From: Bacillota bacterium
GTDB taxonomy: Bacteria; Bacillota; Sulfobacillia; UBA995; UBA9673
DNA length: 40,010 nt
Direction: 5' to 3'
NCBI GenBank assembly: GCA_003599345.1
Contig: QZJP01000083.1
Span: 1 to 40,010, forward strand
Shown: positions 25,955-34,491 of the stretch, in pieces
Layout: each line of letters begins with the position of its first letter
How positions within the stretch are numbered: position 1 is the stretch's first letter
The notes under the pieces: generated by a model
What the model was told of the DNA's origin: nothing
Databases searched by the model: none
Seen by the model: only the letters and a program-made list of their open reading frames with translations
Program-made: the position numbers and the translations under genes

Positions 25955-26569
25955 CTACCCGGCCTCACGGACGATCCTGTCCCATAACCTCCTCACCCTG
26001 GCCCTAGTCTCGCGGACGGGTCCGGTGTTGTCGATTATGACGTCCGCGTACTTCTTCTTCTTCTCGAGCGGGATTTGTGCGTTGATTCTGTTCAGAGCCT
26101 GCTCGACCCCGAAATGGTCACGGGCCATGAGTCTCTGAATCTGGGTCTTCTGGTCTACGACCACAAGCCAGACTTCGTCGACCATGTCGACCATCCCGGC
26201 CTCGATGAGGACCGGGGCGTCCACCACCACGGCGGGTGGCCTCTCCTTAGGGTCGGCCTCGGCGAACTTCCTGAGCCTCTCCCGTATCTCGCCGATGATG
26301 CGGGGGTGGGTGATGGCGTTCAGCCGCGCGACCGCGCCGGGGTCGCCGAACACCCTGTCTCCCAGCTTGCGCCTGTCGATGGTGCGGTCTTCGAGGAGGA
26401 TGTCGTCGCCGAAGGCCTCGACGAGTTCTCTCCAGGCCTCCGTACCTGGTCGAACGACCTCCTTGGCGACCAAATCGGAGTCAATGACCGGCGCGCCCAG
26501 CTCTCGAAGGACCCGGGACACCGTGGACTTGCCGCTGGCGATACCTCCCGTGAGACCGATGATGATCAG
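25955..26569 (-). CDS. coaE: Dephospho-CoA kinase; probable non-ATG start
   Basis: In-frame extension upstream of the track ATG (26521) restores LIIIGLTGGIASGKSTVSRVLRELGAPVIDSDLVAKEVV. Candidate CTG at 26567-26569 with gggggt SD-like motif 7 nt upstream. Confidence 0.85.
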   Translation of the reverse strand: MIIIGLTGGIASGKSTVSRVLRELGAPVIDSDLVAKEVVRPGTEAWRELVEAFGDDILLEDRTIDRRKLGDRVFGDPGAVARLNAITHPRIIGEIRERLRKFAEADPKERPPAVVVDAPVLIEAGMVDMVDEVWLVVVDQKTQIQRLMARDHFGVEQALNRINAQIPLEKKKKYADVIIDNTGPVRETRARVRRLWDRIVREAG

Positions 26570-26628
26570 GAGTTGGACCCCCAGGACTGACTCGGCGACC
26601 GGCCGGGTTTCGACCGGGGCTTTGTCAG

Positions 26629-26657
26629 ATTCTATAACCCGCCTGAGTGAGGGTCAA
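26629..26657 (-). promoter_or_regulatory. Sigma-A-type promoter upstream of coaE
   Basis: Reverse strand TTGACC-N17-TAGAAT. Confidence 0.55.
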
Positions 26658-26738
26658 CCGGTGGACCGCCGGGAAACGTGCTGGTAGACTAGTACTGACG
26701 CACGGCGTGTGACGTAGGAGGAAACCCGAGGACAGGGA

Positions 26739-26996
26739 GTGATGCGCGTGGTGGAGGGTCTTGTCGCGGTCCTCATCATAGGGCTCCTGGCGCTGGTGGG
26801 CGGCCTGGTTCTCGGCTCGCTGGGCCTGGCTCTGGGCGTGGGGGTCGTGACCTTGGCGTTGGTTCTGTTCGTGCTGGTGCCCCTGGCCGTCCTCTTCGTC
26901 CCGCTCCTGTTGGGTCTCCTGCCGTTCATCCTCCTCTTCGCGCTCGCCTGGGCGTTCCTCAGACCGCCGCGTCCGGCAAGGCGAGGCCCGCGATAG
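26739..26996 (+). CDS. Small hydrophobic membrane protein (85 aa)
   Basis: MRVVEGLVAVLIIGLLALVGGLVLGSLGLALGVGVVTLALVLFVLVPLAVLFVPLLLGLLPFILLFALAW; followed by terminator at 27082. Confidence 0.55.
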   Translation: MMRVVEGLVAVLIIGLLALVGGLVLGSLGLALGVGVVTLALVLFVLVPLAVLFVPLLLGLLPFILLFALAWAFLRPPRPARRGPR

Positions 26997-27047
26997 AGCC
27001 AAGCAGCTCGGCCTTGAGCGTCCACCGGTCCACCGGAAACCGTGGCG

Positions 27048-27085
27048 GCCGACCGGAATCGTGAGTGCCGACCGGAATCGTGAGC
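27048..27085. repeat. 19-bp tandem direct repeat, two copies
   Basis: gccgaccggaatcgtgagt / gccgaccggaatcgtgagc. Confidence 0.85.
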
Positions 27086-27114
27086 GGCCACCGGGATGGG
27101 TGGCCGCTCTTGTT
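27082..27114 (+). terminator. Rho-independent-type terminator
   Basis: gagcggccacc-gggatg-ggtggccgctc followed by ttgtt. Confidence 0.65.
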
Positions 27115-27170
27115 CCTCGCTCCCCGATGTTGCGGCCTCGGGGCGAGACGCCCCAGACGCGGCAGCCTGT

Positions 27171-27401
27171 CTAGGTGCCGGCTTCCCTCAATTCGAGAGA
27201 GGCGGCGTCTACCCTCCGGCCCTGCAGTTTATCGAGAGTCGTGTCGCGTAGTTCTTTCTCCGACGAGACCTCCAGGAGCCACTTCCCTCCGGCTAGAGGC
27301 TTCATCTCTATCTCTCCGGTGACTCCGTGCTTGGTCATGAGCCGCCTGGCCCCGTTGCGGAGGGCGTCCTCCGTGTCGAAGATCATGGCAAACGACTGCA
27401 A
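27171..27401 (-). CDS. Small conserved-looking hypothetical protein (76 aa)
   Basis: MQSFAMIFDTEDALRNGARRLMTKHGVTGEIEMKPLAGGKWLLEVSSEKELRDTTLDKLQGRR; ggaggggaggtgg SD; consensus promoter upstream. Confidence 0.6.
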   Translation of the reverse strand: MQSFAMIFDTEDALRNGARRLMTKHGVTGEIEMKPLAGGKWLLEVSSEKELRDTTLDKLQGRRVDAASLELREAGT

Positions 27402-27468
27402 GGACCGTCCACCTCCCCTCCATGACGACCCCCGGCCCGCTCGCGGACCGGGGGTTGCTTCCGTCCTT

Positions 27469-27498
27469 ATTATACCAGGTTTCGCCCGCTTCGGTCAA
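27469..27498 (-). promoter_or_regulatory. Near-consensus sigma-A promoter
   Basis: Reverse strand TTGACC-N18-TATAAT. Confidence 0.65.
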
Positions 27499-27629
27499 AC
27501 ATTTGTTCGGGGGATTTTCCTTGGTTTTTCGCGGCTTCTTGCGGCTAGGCTACCCTTCCCCAGTCACCCGGGCGGGGCACCGACCACGGCCACCGGCCTC
27601 CGCCGGCCCGCGGCCCGGGCCGCGAAGAG

Positions 27630-28607
27630 CTAGCGCCCCGGCTCATCCTCTAGCTGGCACTTCGGGCAGAAGTGGGAACCCCGGCCCGCGATAACGATAC
27701 GACTCACCTTCGTGCCGCAGCGGGGGCAGGGCTCGCCTGTGCGGCCGTAGGCCTGGAGCCTTTCCGCGAAGCTGCCCTCCCGGCCGTCGCCGTCGACGTA
27801 GTCCCGGACGGACGTTCCGCGGTGGGTGATGGCCTCGGCGATGACTTCCCTCATGCACCGGTAGAGGGTGCCGGCCTCGTCCTCGGTGAGCGATGAGGCC
27901 CGCCTGAGCGGATGGATACCCGCCCTGAAGAGGCACTCGTCGGCGTAGATGTTGCCGAGGCCGGCCACGAAGGCCTGGTCGAGGAGCAGGGGTTTGATGC
28001 GCGCGTTTCGAGAGCCGAGCCTATGCCGGAAGGTCTCCCATTCGAGGCCGCCCTCCCTCGGCTCGGGGCCGAGGCCAGCCAGGGTGCGCAAGGCCCGGTC
28101 GAGGAGCGGGTCGGAGCGGTCGCCGCGAAGGTAGTAGACGCGGCCGAAGTGGCGGGTGTCTACGTACCGGAGCTCGTTACCGTCGTCCAGCCGGAAGACG
28201 ACATGCGTGTGCCTCTCCCGGGTGGGTCCGAGGTCGCGGTCGGGCGGGCAGTAGACGAGTTGGCCCGCCATCTTCAGGTGGACGGCGATGTCGCCGTCAG
28301 CCGCGGGCAGCTCCTTCCCGAGCAGCCCGTCCCCGCGCCGCTCCCGGTCGGTACTGCCGGTACGGTCGCCGTCGGTACGGTTGAGGTCGTTACGGCCGGC
28401 GGCGGGACGTTCGGTGTCGATGATGAGGAACTTGCCTTTTCTGCTGAGGCCCGTGATCCGCGATCCTTCGACTGCCCGCGCGAACTCCTCGGGGGTGGCT
28501 CCCGCTACGAACTTCGGGTTTCTGACCTCGAGTCTTTCCACGCGCCGGCCTACGAGGTGGGGCTCCAGCGTCCTGCGTATGGTCTCAACCTCGGGCAGTT
28601 CAGGCAA
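27630..28607 (-). CDS. mutM: DNA-formamidopyrimidine glycosylase
   Basis: N-terminal MPELPEVETIRRTL, SRKGKFL, C-terminal zinc finger CPRCGTKVSRIVIAGRGSHFCPKCQ. Confidence 0.96.
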   Translation of the reverse strand: MPELPEVETIRRTLEPHLVGRRVERLEVRNPKFVAGATPEEFARAVEGSRITGLSRKGKFLIIDTERPAAGRNDLNRTDGDRTGSTDRERRGDGLLGKELPAADGDIAVHLKMAGQLVYCPPDRDLGPTRERHTHVVFRLDDGNELRYVDTRHFGRVYYLRGDRSDPLLDRALRTLAGLGPEPREGGLEWETFRHRLGSRNARIKPLLLDQAFVAGLGNIYADECLFRAGIHPLRRASSLTEDEAGTLYRCMREVIAEAITHRGTSVRDYVDGDGREGSFAERLQAYGRTGEPCPRCGTKVSRIVIAGRGSHFCPKCQLEDEPGR

Positions 28608-28624
28608 TCAGCTCGTCCTTTCGT

Positions 28625-31549
28625 CTAAGACACCGCCTGCATCTCGTACCAGTTGGGCCCGGCCTTGAGGTCGACGACGAGCGGCACATCGAGACTGACC
28701 ACCCGCTCCATCCGGTCGCGGAGGAGTTCGGACATGACCGCGACTTCCTCGGGTGGGACCTCGAAAAGAAGCTCATCATGGACCTGGAGAATCATCTTCG
28801 AGGCCAGCCCTCTCGCCTCCATGTCCCGCGCCATACGCACCATAGCCAGCTTGACGATGTCCGCCGCCGTCCCCTGGATGGGAGTGTTCCGGGCGGCTCG
28901 CTCGGCCATCTGACGCTGAACCCGGTTGGAGCTCGAGAGCTCAGGGAGGTAGCGGCGCCGGTTGAACAAGGTCGTCACGAAACCCCGGCTCCGGGCCTCC
29001 ATCAGAGTGCGCTCGACGTAGGCCTGTATGCGGGGGTACCGGGAGAAGTAGCCCTGGATGTACCGTCCGGCCTCCTCGCGGTCGACTCCGAGGTTCCGGG
29101 CCAGCCCGAAGTCGGAGATGCCGTAGATGATGCCGAAGTTCACCGCCTTCGCCCTCGAACGAAGGTCGGGCGTGACATCCTCCATGGGTACCCCGAAAAC
29201 CTCGGACGCGGTGCGCTGGTGGATGTCCTCTCCGCGGCGGAAGGCCTCGATGAAGGCCTCGTCCCCGGACAGGTGGGCCATCAGGCGGAGTTCTATCTGT
29301 GAGTAGTCGCCCGCCAGGAGAGTGCGACCGGGGGCCGGCACGAACACCCGGCGAATACGCCGGCCTTCCTCCTCACGGATGGGGATGTTCTGGAGGTTGG
29401 GCTCGGCTGATGAGAGCCGGCCCGTGGCCGTCGCGCACTGCTTGAACACGGTGTGGATCCTTCCGGTGACGGGGTTGATGAGTTCGCCCATGCCGTCGGT
29501 GTAGGTACCCTTGAGTTTGGAGAGCTGCCTGTGTTCCAGAATCTTGGCCACTATCTCGTGCGAGGCGGCCAGCTCCTCGAGGACCTCCGCACCCGTGGAG
29601 TAGGTGCCGGTCGAGGTCTTCCGCCCGACCGGCAGGTTCAGCTTCCCGAAGAGGACCTCCCCGAGCTGCTTCGGGGAGTTGAGGTTGAACTCGACCCCGG
29701 CCATCTCGTAGACCTGGCCGGCCAGTCCGTCGATGCGCCGGCCCAGTTCGGCCGACATCTCCTTCAACGCGGCGGCATCCACCCCCACACCGGCATACTC
29801 CATGGCCGCGAGGACACTCTGAAGCGGCATCTCCATCTCGTCGAGCAGCGCCTCGAGATCCTTGTCGGCAAGCTCGGACCGGATGGGGTCGGCCAGCCCG
29901 AGGGTCATGTCGGCCTCAAGACAGAGCCGCTCCGCGCGCCAGTCCATACCCGGGCTCGCCGGTTCCCAACCCTCGGGCGGATCGTCCGGGAGCAGAATGT
30001 CCTGCCCGGCGAACTCCCGGAACAGGGACTCGATGCTGTACTTGGACCTCGAGGAGTCCAGGAGGTAAGCTCCGACCTCCGTGTCGAGAACCAGACCGTC
30101 CAGCTTCAGGCCCATGGCGGCGAGCCAGACCCGGAAGGGCTTGGCTCCGTGAGCTATCTTGACCGGCTCACCGGCCGACAGAAGCGGGCCCAGGATGTCG
30201 GCCACGTCTCCGAAGCCGACGCCCGGGGCGTCGTCCCCGGAAGCCGCCACGGCGCCTGGGCCGGGTGCCGGCCCGTCGCCGGCCCCGCCGGTCGGGAAGA
30301 GACCGCCCGACCACTCGGAGAGCCCGCCGGCCGGCGACACCGGGGCAATCGGGATGTAGGCCGTCTCGGTGAGGCCGTCTGCGGCGATGGCCAGAGATGT
30401 CAGCCTCGACCGGAGTGGCCTGTCGCCGTCGAGCGCGACGGCCAGGGCGAAGCGCGGGACCCGGGCGAGCGAGGACGCGAACGCGGCGAGGTCGCGGCGC
30501 GAGGCGATGACCCTGTGACCCTTGATGGGCCCCCGGACCGTTCGCGGTCCCGCCCCTTCGGCCCCCGGCTCGCCGGCACCGGCGTCGCCAGGCGCCCCGT
30601 CCGGGGCCGCGCCGGGTGCCGCGCCATGGGCCGTGTCCGGGAACAGCGTCCCGGCCGCGGCCGCCTTCTCGGCCAGACCCAGCCGCCGGAGAAGTGCCCG
30701 GAACTCGAGCCGCCGGAGGAGCCCGGCGAGCTTGTCGGCGTCCCACCCGCGGTACCGGAAGTCTTCGAGCCGCGGGGGCTCATCGAAGGGAACATCGCGC
30801 CTGATGGTAGCCAGGGTGCGGCACAGGCGGGCCCCGTCACCGTGCTCACGAAGGGCGGTCCGCAGCCGGTCGGGCGTCACCTCGTCCACGTGGCTCAACA
30901 CCTCTTCCAGGGTTCCGTAGCGGGCAAGCAGGCTGACGGCAGTCTTCTGGCCCACCCCGGGAATGCCCGGCAGGTTGTCGGAGGCGTCGCCCATGAGGCC
31001 CTTCAAGTCAGGGAGGCGTGGCGGCTCCACGCCGTACTTCTCTTCCACCACCTTGGCGTCGAACAGGGCTGTCTCGCTGATGCCCTTCAAGGTGATGATG
31101 GCCTTGACCCCCGGACCCAGGAGTTGGAGGGTGTCGCGGTCCCCCGTCAGGATGAGGACCTCTACGCCGTTCTTCCTGGCGAGGTCGGTCAGGGCCGCCA
31201 GGATGTCGTCGCCCTCCCACCCGTCGACTTCGACCACCGGTGCCCGCAGAGCGCCGAGGAATTCCTTTATGAGCGGGAACTGGGGTCGGAGCTTATCGGG
31301 CGTGGGCTTTCGCTGGGCCTTGTAGTCCGGGTATTCCTTCATCCGGAACTCGGGCTTGCCCTTGTCGAAGGCTACTCCGATGTAGTCCGGCTTCTCTTCC
31401 GCCAGGATGCGGAGGAGCATCTGGGCGAACCCGAGGACGGCGTTCGTGGGCTGACCTTCCGCGGTCGACAACGTGTCGGGCAGGGCGAAGAACGCCCTGT
31501 AAGCCAAGCTGTGCCCGTCGACGAAGAGTGCCTTCGGTATGGCCGCCAC
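28625..31549 (-). CDS. polA: DNA polymerase I
   Basis: N-terminal 5'-3' exonuclease domain (LFVDGHSLAYRAFFALP, GDASDNLPGIPGVGQKTA); Pol A motifs (GDYSQIELRLMAHLSGDE, RSRAKAVNFGIIYGISDFGLA, MILQVHDELLFEVP). Confidence 0.97.
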   Translation of the reverse strand: MAAIPKALFVDGHSLAYRAFFALPDTLSTAEGQPTNAVLGFAQMLLRILAEEKPDYIGVAFDKGKPEFRMKEYPDYKAQRKPTPDKLRPQFPLIKEFLGALRAPVVEVDGWEGDDILAALTDLARKNGVEVLILTGDRDTLQLLGPGVKAIITLKGISETALFDAKVVEEKYGVEPPRLPDLKGLMGDASDNLPGIPGVGQKTAVSLLARYGTLEEVLSHVDEVTPDRLRTALREHGDGARLCRTLATIRRDVPFDEPPRLEDFRYRGWDADKLAGLLRRLEFRALLRRLGLAEKAAAAGTLFPDTAHGAAPGAAPDGAPGDAGAGEPGAEGAGPRTVRGPIKGHRVIASRRDLAAFASSLARVPRFALAVALDGDRPLRSRLTSLAIAADGLTETAYIPIAPVSPAGGLSEWSGGLFPTGGAGDGPAPGPGAVAASGDDAPGVGFGDVADILGPLLSAGEPVKIAHGAKPFRVWLAAMGLKLDGLVLDTEVGAYLLDSSRSKYSIESLFREFAGQDILLPDDPPEGWEPASPGMDWRAERLCLEADMTLGLADPIRSELADKDLEALLDEMEMPLQSVLAAMEYAGVGVDAAALKEMSAELGRRIDGLAGQVYEMAGVEFNLNSPKQLGEVLFGKLNLPVGRKTSTGTYSTGAEVLEELAASHEIVAKILEHRQLSKLKGTYTDGMGELINPVTGRIHTVFKQCATATGRLSSAEPNLQNIPIREEEGRRIRRVFVPAPGRTLLAGDYSQIELRLMAHLSGDEAFIEAFRRGEDIHQRTASEVFGVPMEDVTPDLRSRAKAVNFGIIYGISDFGLARNLGVDREEAGRYIQGYFSRYPRIQAYVERTLMEARSRGFVTTLFNRRRYLPELSSSNRVQRQMAERAARNTPIQGTAADIVKLAMVRMARDMEARGLASKMILQVHDELLFEVPPEEVAVMSELLRDRMERVVSLDVPLVVDLKAGPNWYEMQAVS

Positions 31550-31626
31550 CCCCGGGGACTAGCTGTCTAAGGAGGGAGGAAAGCGTGGTCTCGGGCCTAG
31601 TATTCACCGGTAAAGAGCCATCACCT

Positions 31627-31683
31627 TCGGGGCACGCGGCCGGGTAGTCCCGCCTCGGGGGCATGCGGCCCCGGTAGTTCCGC
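31627..31683. repeat. Imperfect ~27-29 bp tandem repeat in the polA/deacetylase divergent region
   Basis: tcggggcacgcggccgggtagtcccgc / tcgggggcatgcggccccggtagttccgc. Confidence 0.7.
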
Positions 31684-31689
31684 GTATGC

Positions 31690-34368
31690 TTGGACATGTC
31701 CCCACGCGGAAACCGAACGTGTCCGTACCGGCGTGTCCTCGCGGCGCTCCTCGCCCCCGCGCTCCTTGTCCCCGCGCTCTTTGTCCCCGCGCTCCTCGCC
31801 CTCGCCACCCCTGCCCTCGCTGCCGCGGATGTCTCCACGGGCGCCGCCCTGCCCGGCGCCACGGGCGAAGCTGACTTCAGTGAGCCGGGTTCGGGACCGC
31901 TTCCCGCGGCGGAAGTAGTCATCGCGGTGGTCGACCCATCCTTGCGGGGAATGCCGGGGCAGAGCCTGCCGCCGCCCGACCCGGAGGCGGACTCCCCCCT
32001 TGCCCTTGCCGTGACCGTGGTAGCCAGGGGTCTCGAGCCCGGGGAGTGCGCGTGGCGTCCTCTAGAGGGGCCGTTCCCACACCCGGCGGGAGTCACTCAG
32101 CTTCCCGTGGCCGGTGCCCGGCTCTGCGGCCCGGATGGCGCCACTGTCCCGTGGGAGGCGGAACCGGGCTGCCGACCGTTGACGGCGGTCCTGGCCGCTC
32201 CCGGCGACTACACCCTGACCTACACGGTCGATGGCCCATCCGCCGGGCAAAGCCTCGCGCCCGGCGCCCTTGTGCTCCTCCCCGACGTCCTTCGCGGCCC
32301 CGCGACGGCCGCCGTCTCCCTGCTCGTCTTGCCCCCTGAGCGATGGCACCTCCTGACCAACGTCCCCGAGGTCCTGCCTGGAGGGGCACAGGTCGATCGC
32401 GAGCTGGGGGGAATTCGTCTGGTCCTTGATGTCGTCACCTTGCCGCACGTCCGCATCCTTCTCTCCCCCACGGAGCCCCACGTGCTTCTCGAGGCCCCGG
32501 CTCCCGCCGAGGCGGCTCAGAACGGGCAGCCGCCGGCGCCGGTAGCCGTCCTCAGGGTGTGGGTGGCCCCGGGCCCGCGAGAGTCTGGACCGCCGGTAAG
32601 TGAGCCGGAGCAGCCGGCACAGGCTGGGCAGCCGGCACAGGGCGAACAGGCGACGCAGGTCGACGAGATACGGCTCGCCCTCGCGAAAGTCGCGGGCCTG
32701 TTCGCCAGCCACGCAACCTGGGTAGCGGCCTTCCACGGCTCGGCGGGCTCGTCCGCCGACACCGCTCTTCCGCCGGGCACCGCCCCCCTGGTGGTCAACG
32801 TCCCACTGCCTCCGGCTGGGGACGATGCCGGGCTCTTCCGCGACGCCCTCGACACCCTGTGGCTCCTCACCTCCGCGAAGCCGCGCGACCCCGTCGCGGC
32901 CCGTTTCGTGGCCCTGGGAGCCTGGCCCCTCGCGCGGGCAGCTCTCCTGGAGCAGGCCGGGATCAACGACCCGCACGCCGGCCCAGTGGCCCTGGCCGGA
33001 GCCGTCTGCGCCGAGCACCGGTCCTACCAGGAGACCCTGCCTACTCCCTCTCCAGGGCCGGCCCCGCCCGCACCGCCCGCCATCGAAGCGGCGCCGCTCG
33101 TCAGCGCCTGCCTTCTCGCCCGGGCCGCCGGCGTGGGCCCGTCCGACTTCCTCGGGCTGGTCGTCTCGGCCCTGCAGGCGGGCGAGGAGTTCCTCCCCGG
33201 GCTGAAAGCCGCCCTCGAGAGGGCCCGCGGCCCGCTCGCCGGTGACAGCCTCCGGCTGCTCGAATCCCTTGCGACGGCCGGGAGCCTCCCCCGTCTCCCC
33301 GAGGACATCCTGGCCATGGGCGATCCGGACGCCGACGGCGACGGCTTGCCCGATAGGCTCGACCCGGCCCCGAACGTGAAGGGCGTATCGGTCACCGTGG
33401 ACGGTAGGGTCGTCAGATGGGATGTCCCGCCGGACCTCGTCCGCGGGCGAGTCATGGTCCCCGTCCGGTTCCTGGCCGAGACGCTCGGGGCCGAGGTGAC
33501 CTGGGACGCGATCGCCCGCCAGGTTGTGGCCCGCTATGGCTCAAGGGTGATCGTGTTCCCGGCGGACTCGTGGAGCTACACGGTCAACGGCCGGACTTAC
33601 TTCAGCGACGCGCCGGCCCGGGTATCCGCGGGCCGGACCTTGGTGAGCCTGAGGTTCGCGGCCAAGGCCCTCGACGTGAGCGTGGAGTGGGACGCGGCCA
33701 CCCTCACGGCCATCGTCGACCGCTCTCTTCCGTACCGGGACAGCTACCCGCCGCCCGTGTCGGGACGCCTCGCCTACCTCACGTTCGACGACGGGCCGCA
33801 TCCGTCGTTGACCCCGCGCATCCTCGACGTCCTCGCGGCCTACGAGGTGAAGGCCACGTTCTTTGTCGTCGGCAGGGCCGTCGCCCGCTACCCCGACATC
33901 GTGCGCCGCATCGCGGCGGAGGGGCACGCCCTGGCCAACCACACCTACAGCCACGACCTCGACCCGCGGTCGGCCACCTGGATCTACCGCTCGCCCGAGG
34001 CCTACGTAGCCGAGCTAGACGCTTGCGACGCGGAGATCGCGGCCGTGACCGGTCTTCACCCGGTGGTGACGAGGCCCCCGGGAGGCTCGTACCCGTACCT
34101 CACCCAGGAGTTCCGCGACCTTTTGCGGGACTGTGGGTACGTCACGTACGACTGGGACGTGAGCGCGGCCGACTCGGCCGTCCCGCGACCGGCGGCCGAC
34201 CAGATCCTTGCCCGCGTAGTCGCCGGCGCGCGGGAGGGGCGGCAGTCGCGCCTCATCATCCTGATGCACGACGGCGGGAGCGGCCACGAAACCACGCTCG
34301 AGGCCCTGCCGGCGGTCATCGAGTTCCTACGCCACACAGGCTACTCGTTCGCCGTGCTGACCGGCTGA
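31690..34368 (+). CDS. Secreted polysaccharide deacetylase with copper-amine-oxidase-N-like domain
   Basis: Signal peptide; CuAO-N-like region (VPVRFLAETLGAEVTWDAIARQV...SLRFAAKALDVSVEWDAATLTAIVD); NodB motifs YLTFDDGPHPSLTPRILDVLAAY and ALANHTYSHD. Confidence 0.9.
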   Translation: MDMSPRGNRTCPYRRVLAALLAPALLVPALFVPALLALATPALAAADVSTGAALPGATGEADFSEPGSGPLPAAEVVIAVVDPSLRGMPGQSLPPPDPEADSPLALAVTVVARGLEPGECAWRPLEGPFPHPAGVTQLPVAGARLCGPDGATVPWEAEPGCRPLTAVLAAPGDYTLTYTVDGPSAGQSLAPGALVLLPDVLRGPATAAVSLLVLPPERWHLLTNVPEVLPGGAQVDRELGGIRLVLDVVTLPHVRILLSPTEPHVLLEAPAPAEAAQNGQPPAPVAVLRVWVAPGPRESGPPVSEPEQPAQAGQPAQGEQATQVDEIRLALAKVAGLFASHATWVAAFHGSAGSSADTALPPGTAPLVVNVPLPPAGDDAGLFRDALDTLWLLTSAKPRDPVAARFVALGAWPLARAALLEQAGINDPHAGPVALAGAVCAEHRSYQETLPTPSPGPAPPAPPAIEAAPLVSACLLARAAGVGPSDFLGLVVSALQAGEEFLPGLKAALERARGPLAGDSLRLLESLATAGSLPRLPEDILAMGDPDADGDGLPDRLDPAPNVKGVSVTVDGRVVRWDVPPDLVRGRVMVPVRFLAETLGAEVTWDAIARQVVARYGSRVIVFPADSWSYTVNGRTYFSDAPARVSAGRTLVSLRFAAKALDVSVEWDAATLTAIVDRSLPYRDSYPPPVSGRLAYLTFDDGPHPSLTPRILDVLAAYEVKATFFVVGRAVARYPDIVRRIAAEGHALANHTYSHDLDPRSATWIYRSPEAYVAELDACDAEIAAVTGLHPVVTRPPGGSYPYLTQEFRDLLRDCGYVTYDWDVSAADSAVPRPAADQILARVVAGAREGRQSRLIILMHDGGSGHETTLEALPAVIEFLRHTGYSFAVLTG
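31744..31803 (+). repeat. 15-bp in-frame repeat (4 imperfect copies) in the signal-peptide coding region
   Basis: gcgctcctcgccccc / gcgctccttgtcccc / gcgctctttgtcccc / gcgctcctcgccctc encoding ALLAP-ALLVP-ALFVP-ALLAL. Confidence 0.85.
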
Positions 34369-34394
34369 GCGCTGGTAGTGGGGCGAACGCGTGA

Positions 34395-34426
34395 AAGCCG
34401 GGAACCCGCTCAGGGATCCCCGGCTT
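34395..34426. terminator. Inverted repeat between convergent genes, possible bidirectional terminator
   Basis: aagccggg...cccggctt perfect 8-bp arms. Confidence 0.5.
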
Positions 34427-34491
34427 CCGACCACATACTCTGGAGTTTCCCCGCTCCCTACCGCTGGTCGCGGGGCCGGTCCCGGTCCCGG

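Noticed and set aside
29453-31570. 705-aa plus-strand ORF
   Set aside because: Antisense to polA; composition is typical of a high-GC antisense frame and polA is unambiguous.
33417-34394. 325-aa plus-strand ORF overlapping the deacetylase
   Set aside because: Shifted-frame read of the NodB region, Arg/Gly/Pro-rich; no domain signature.
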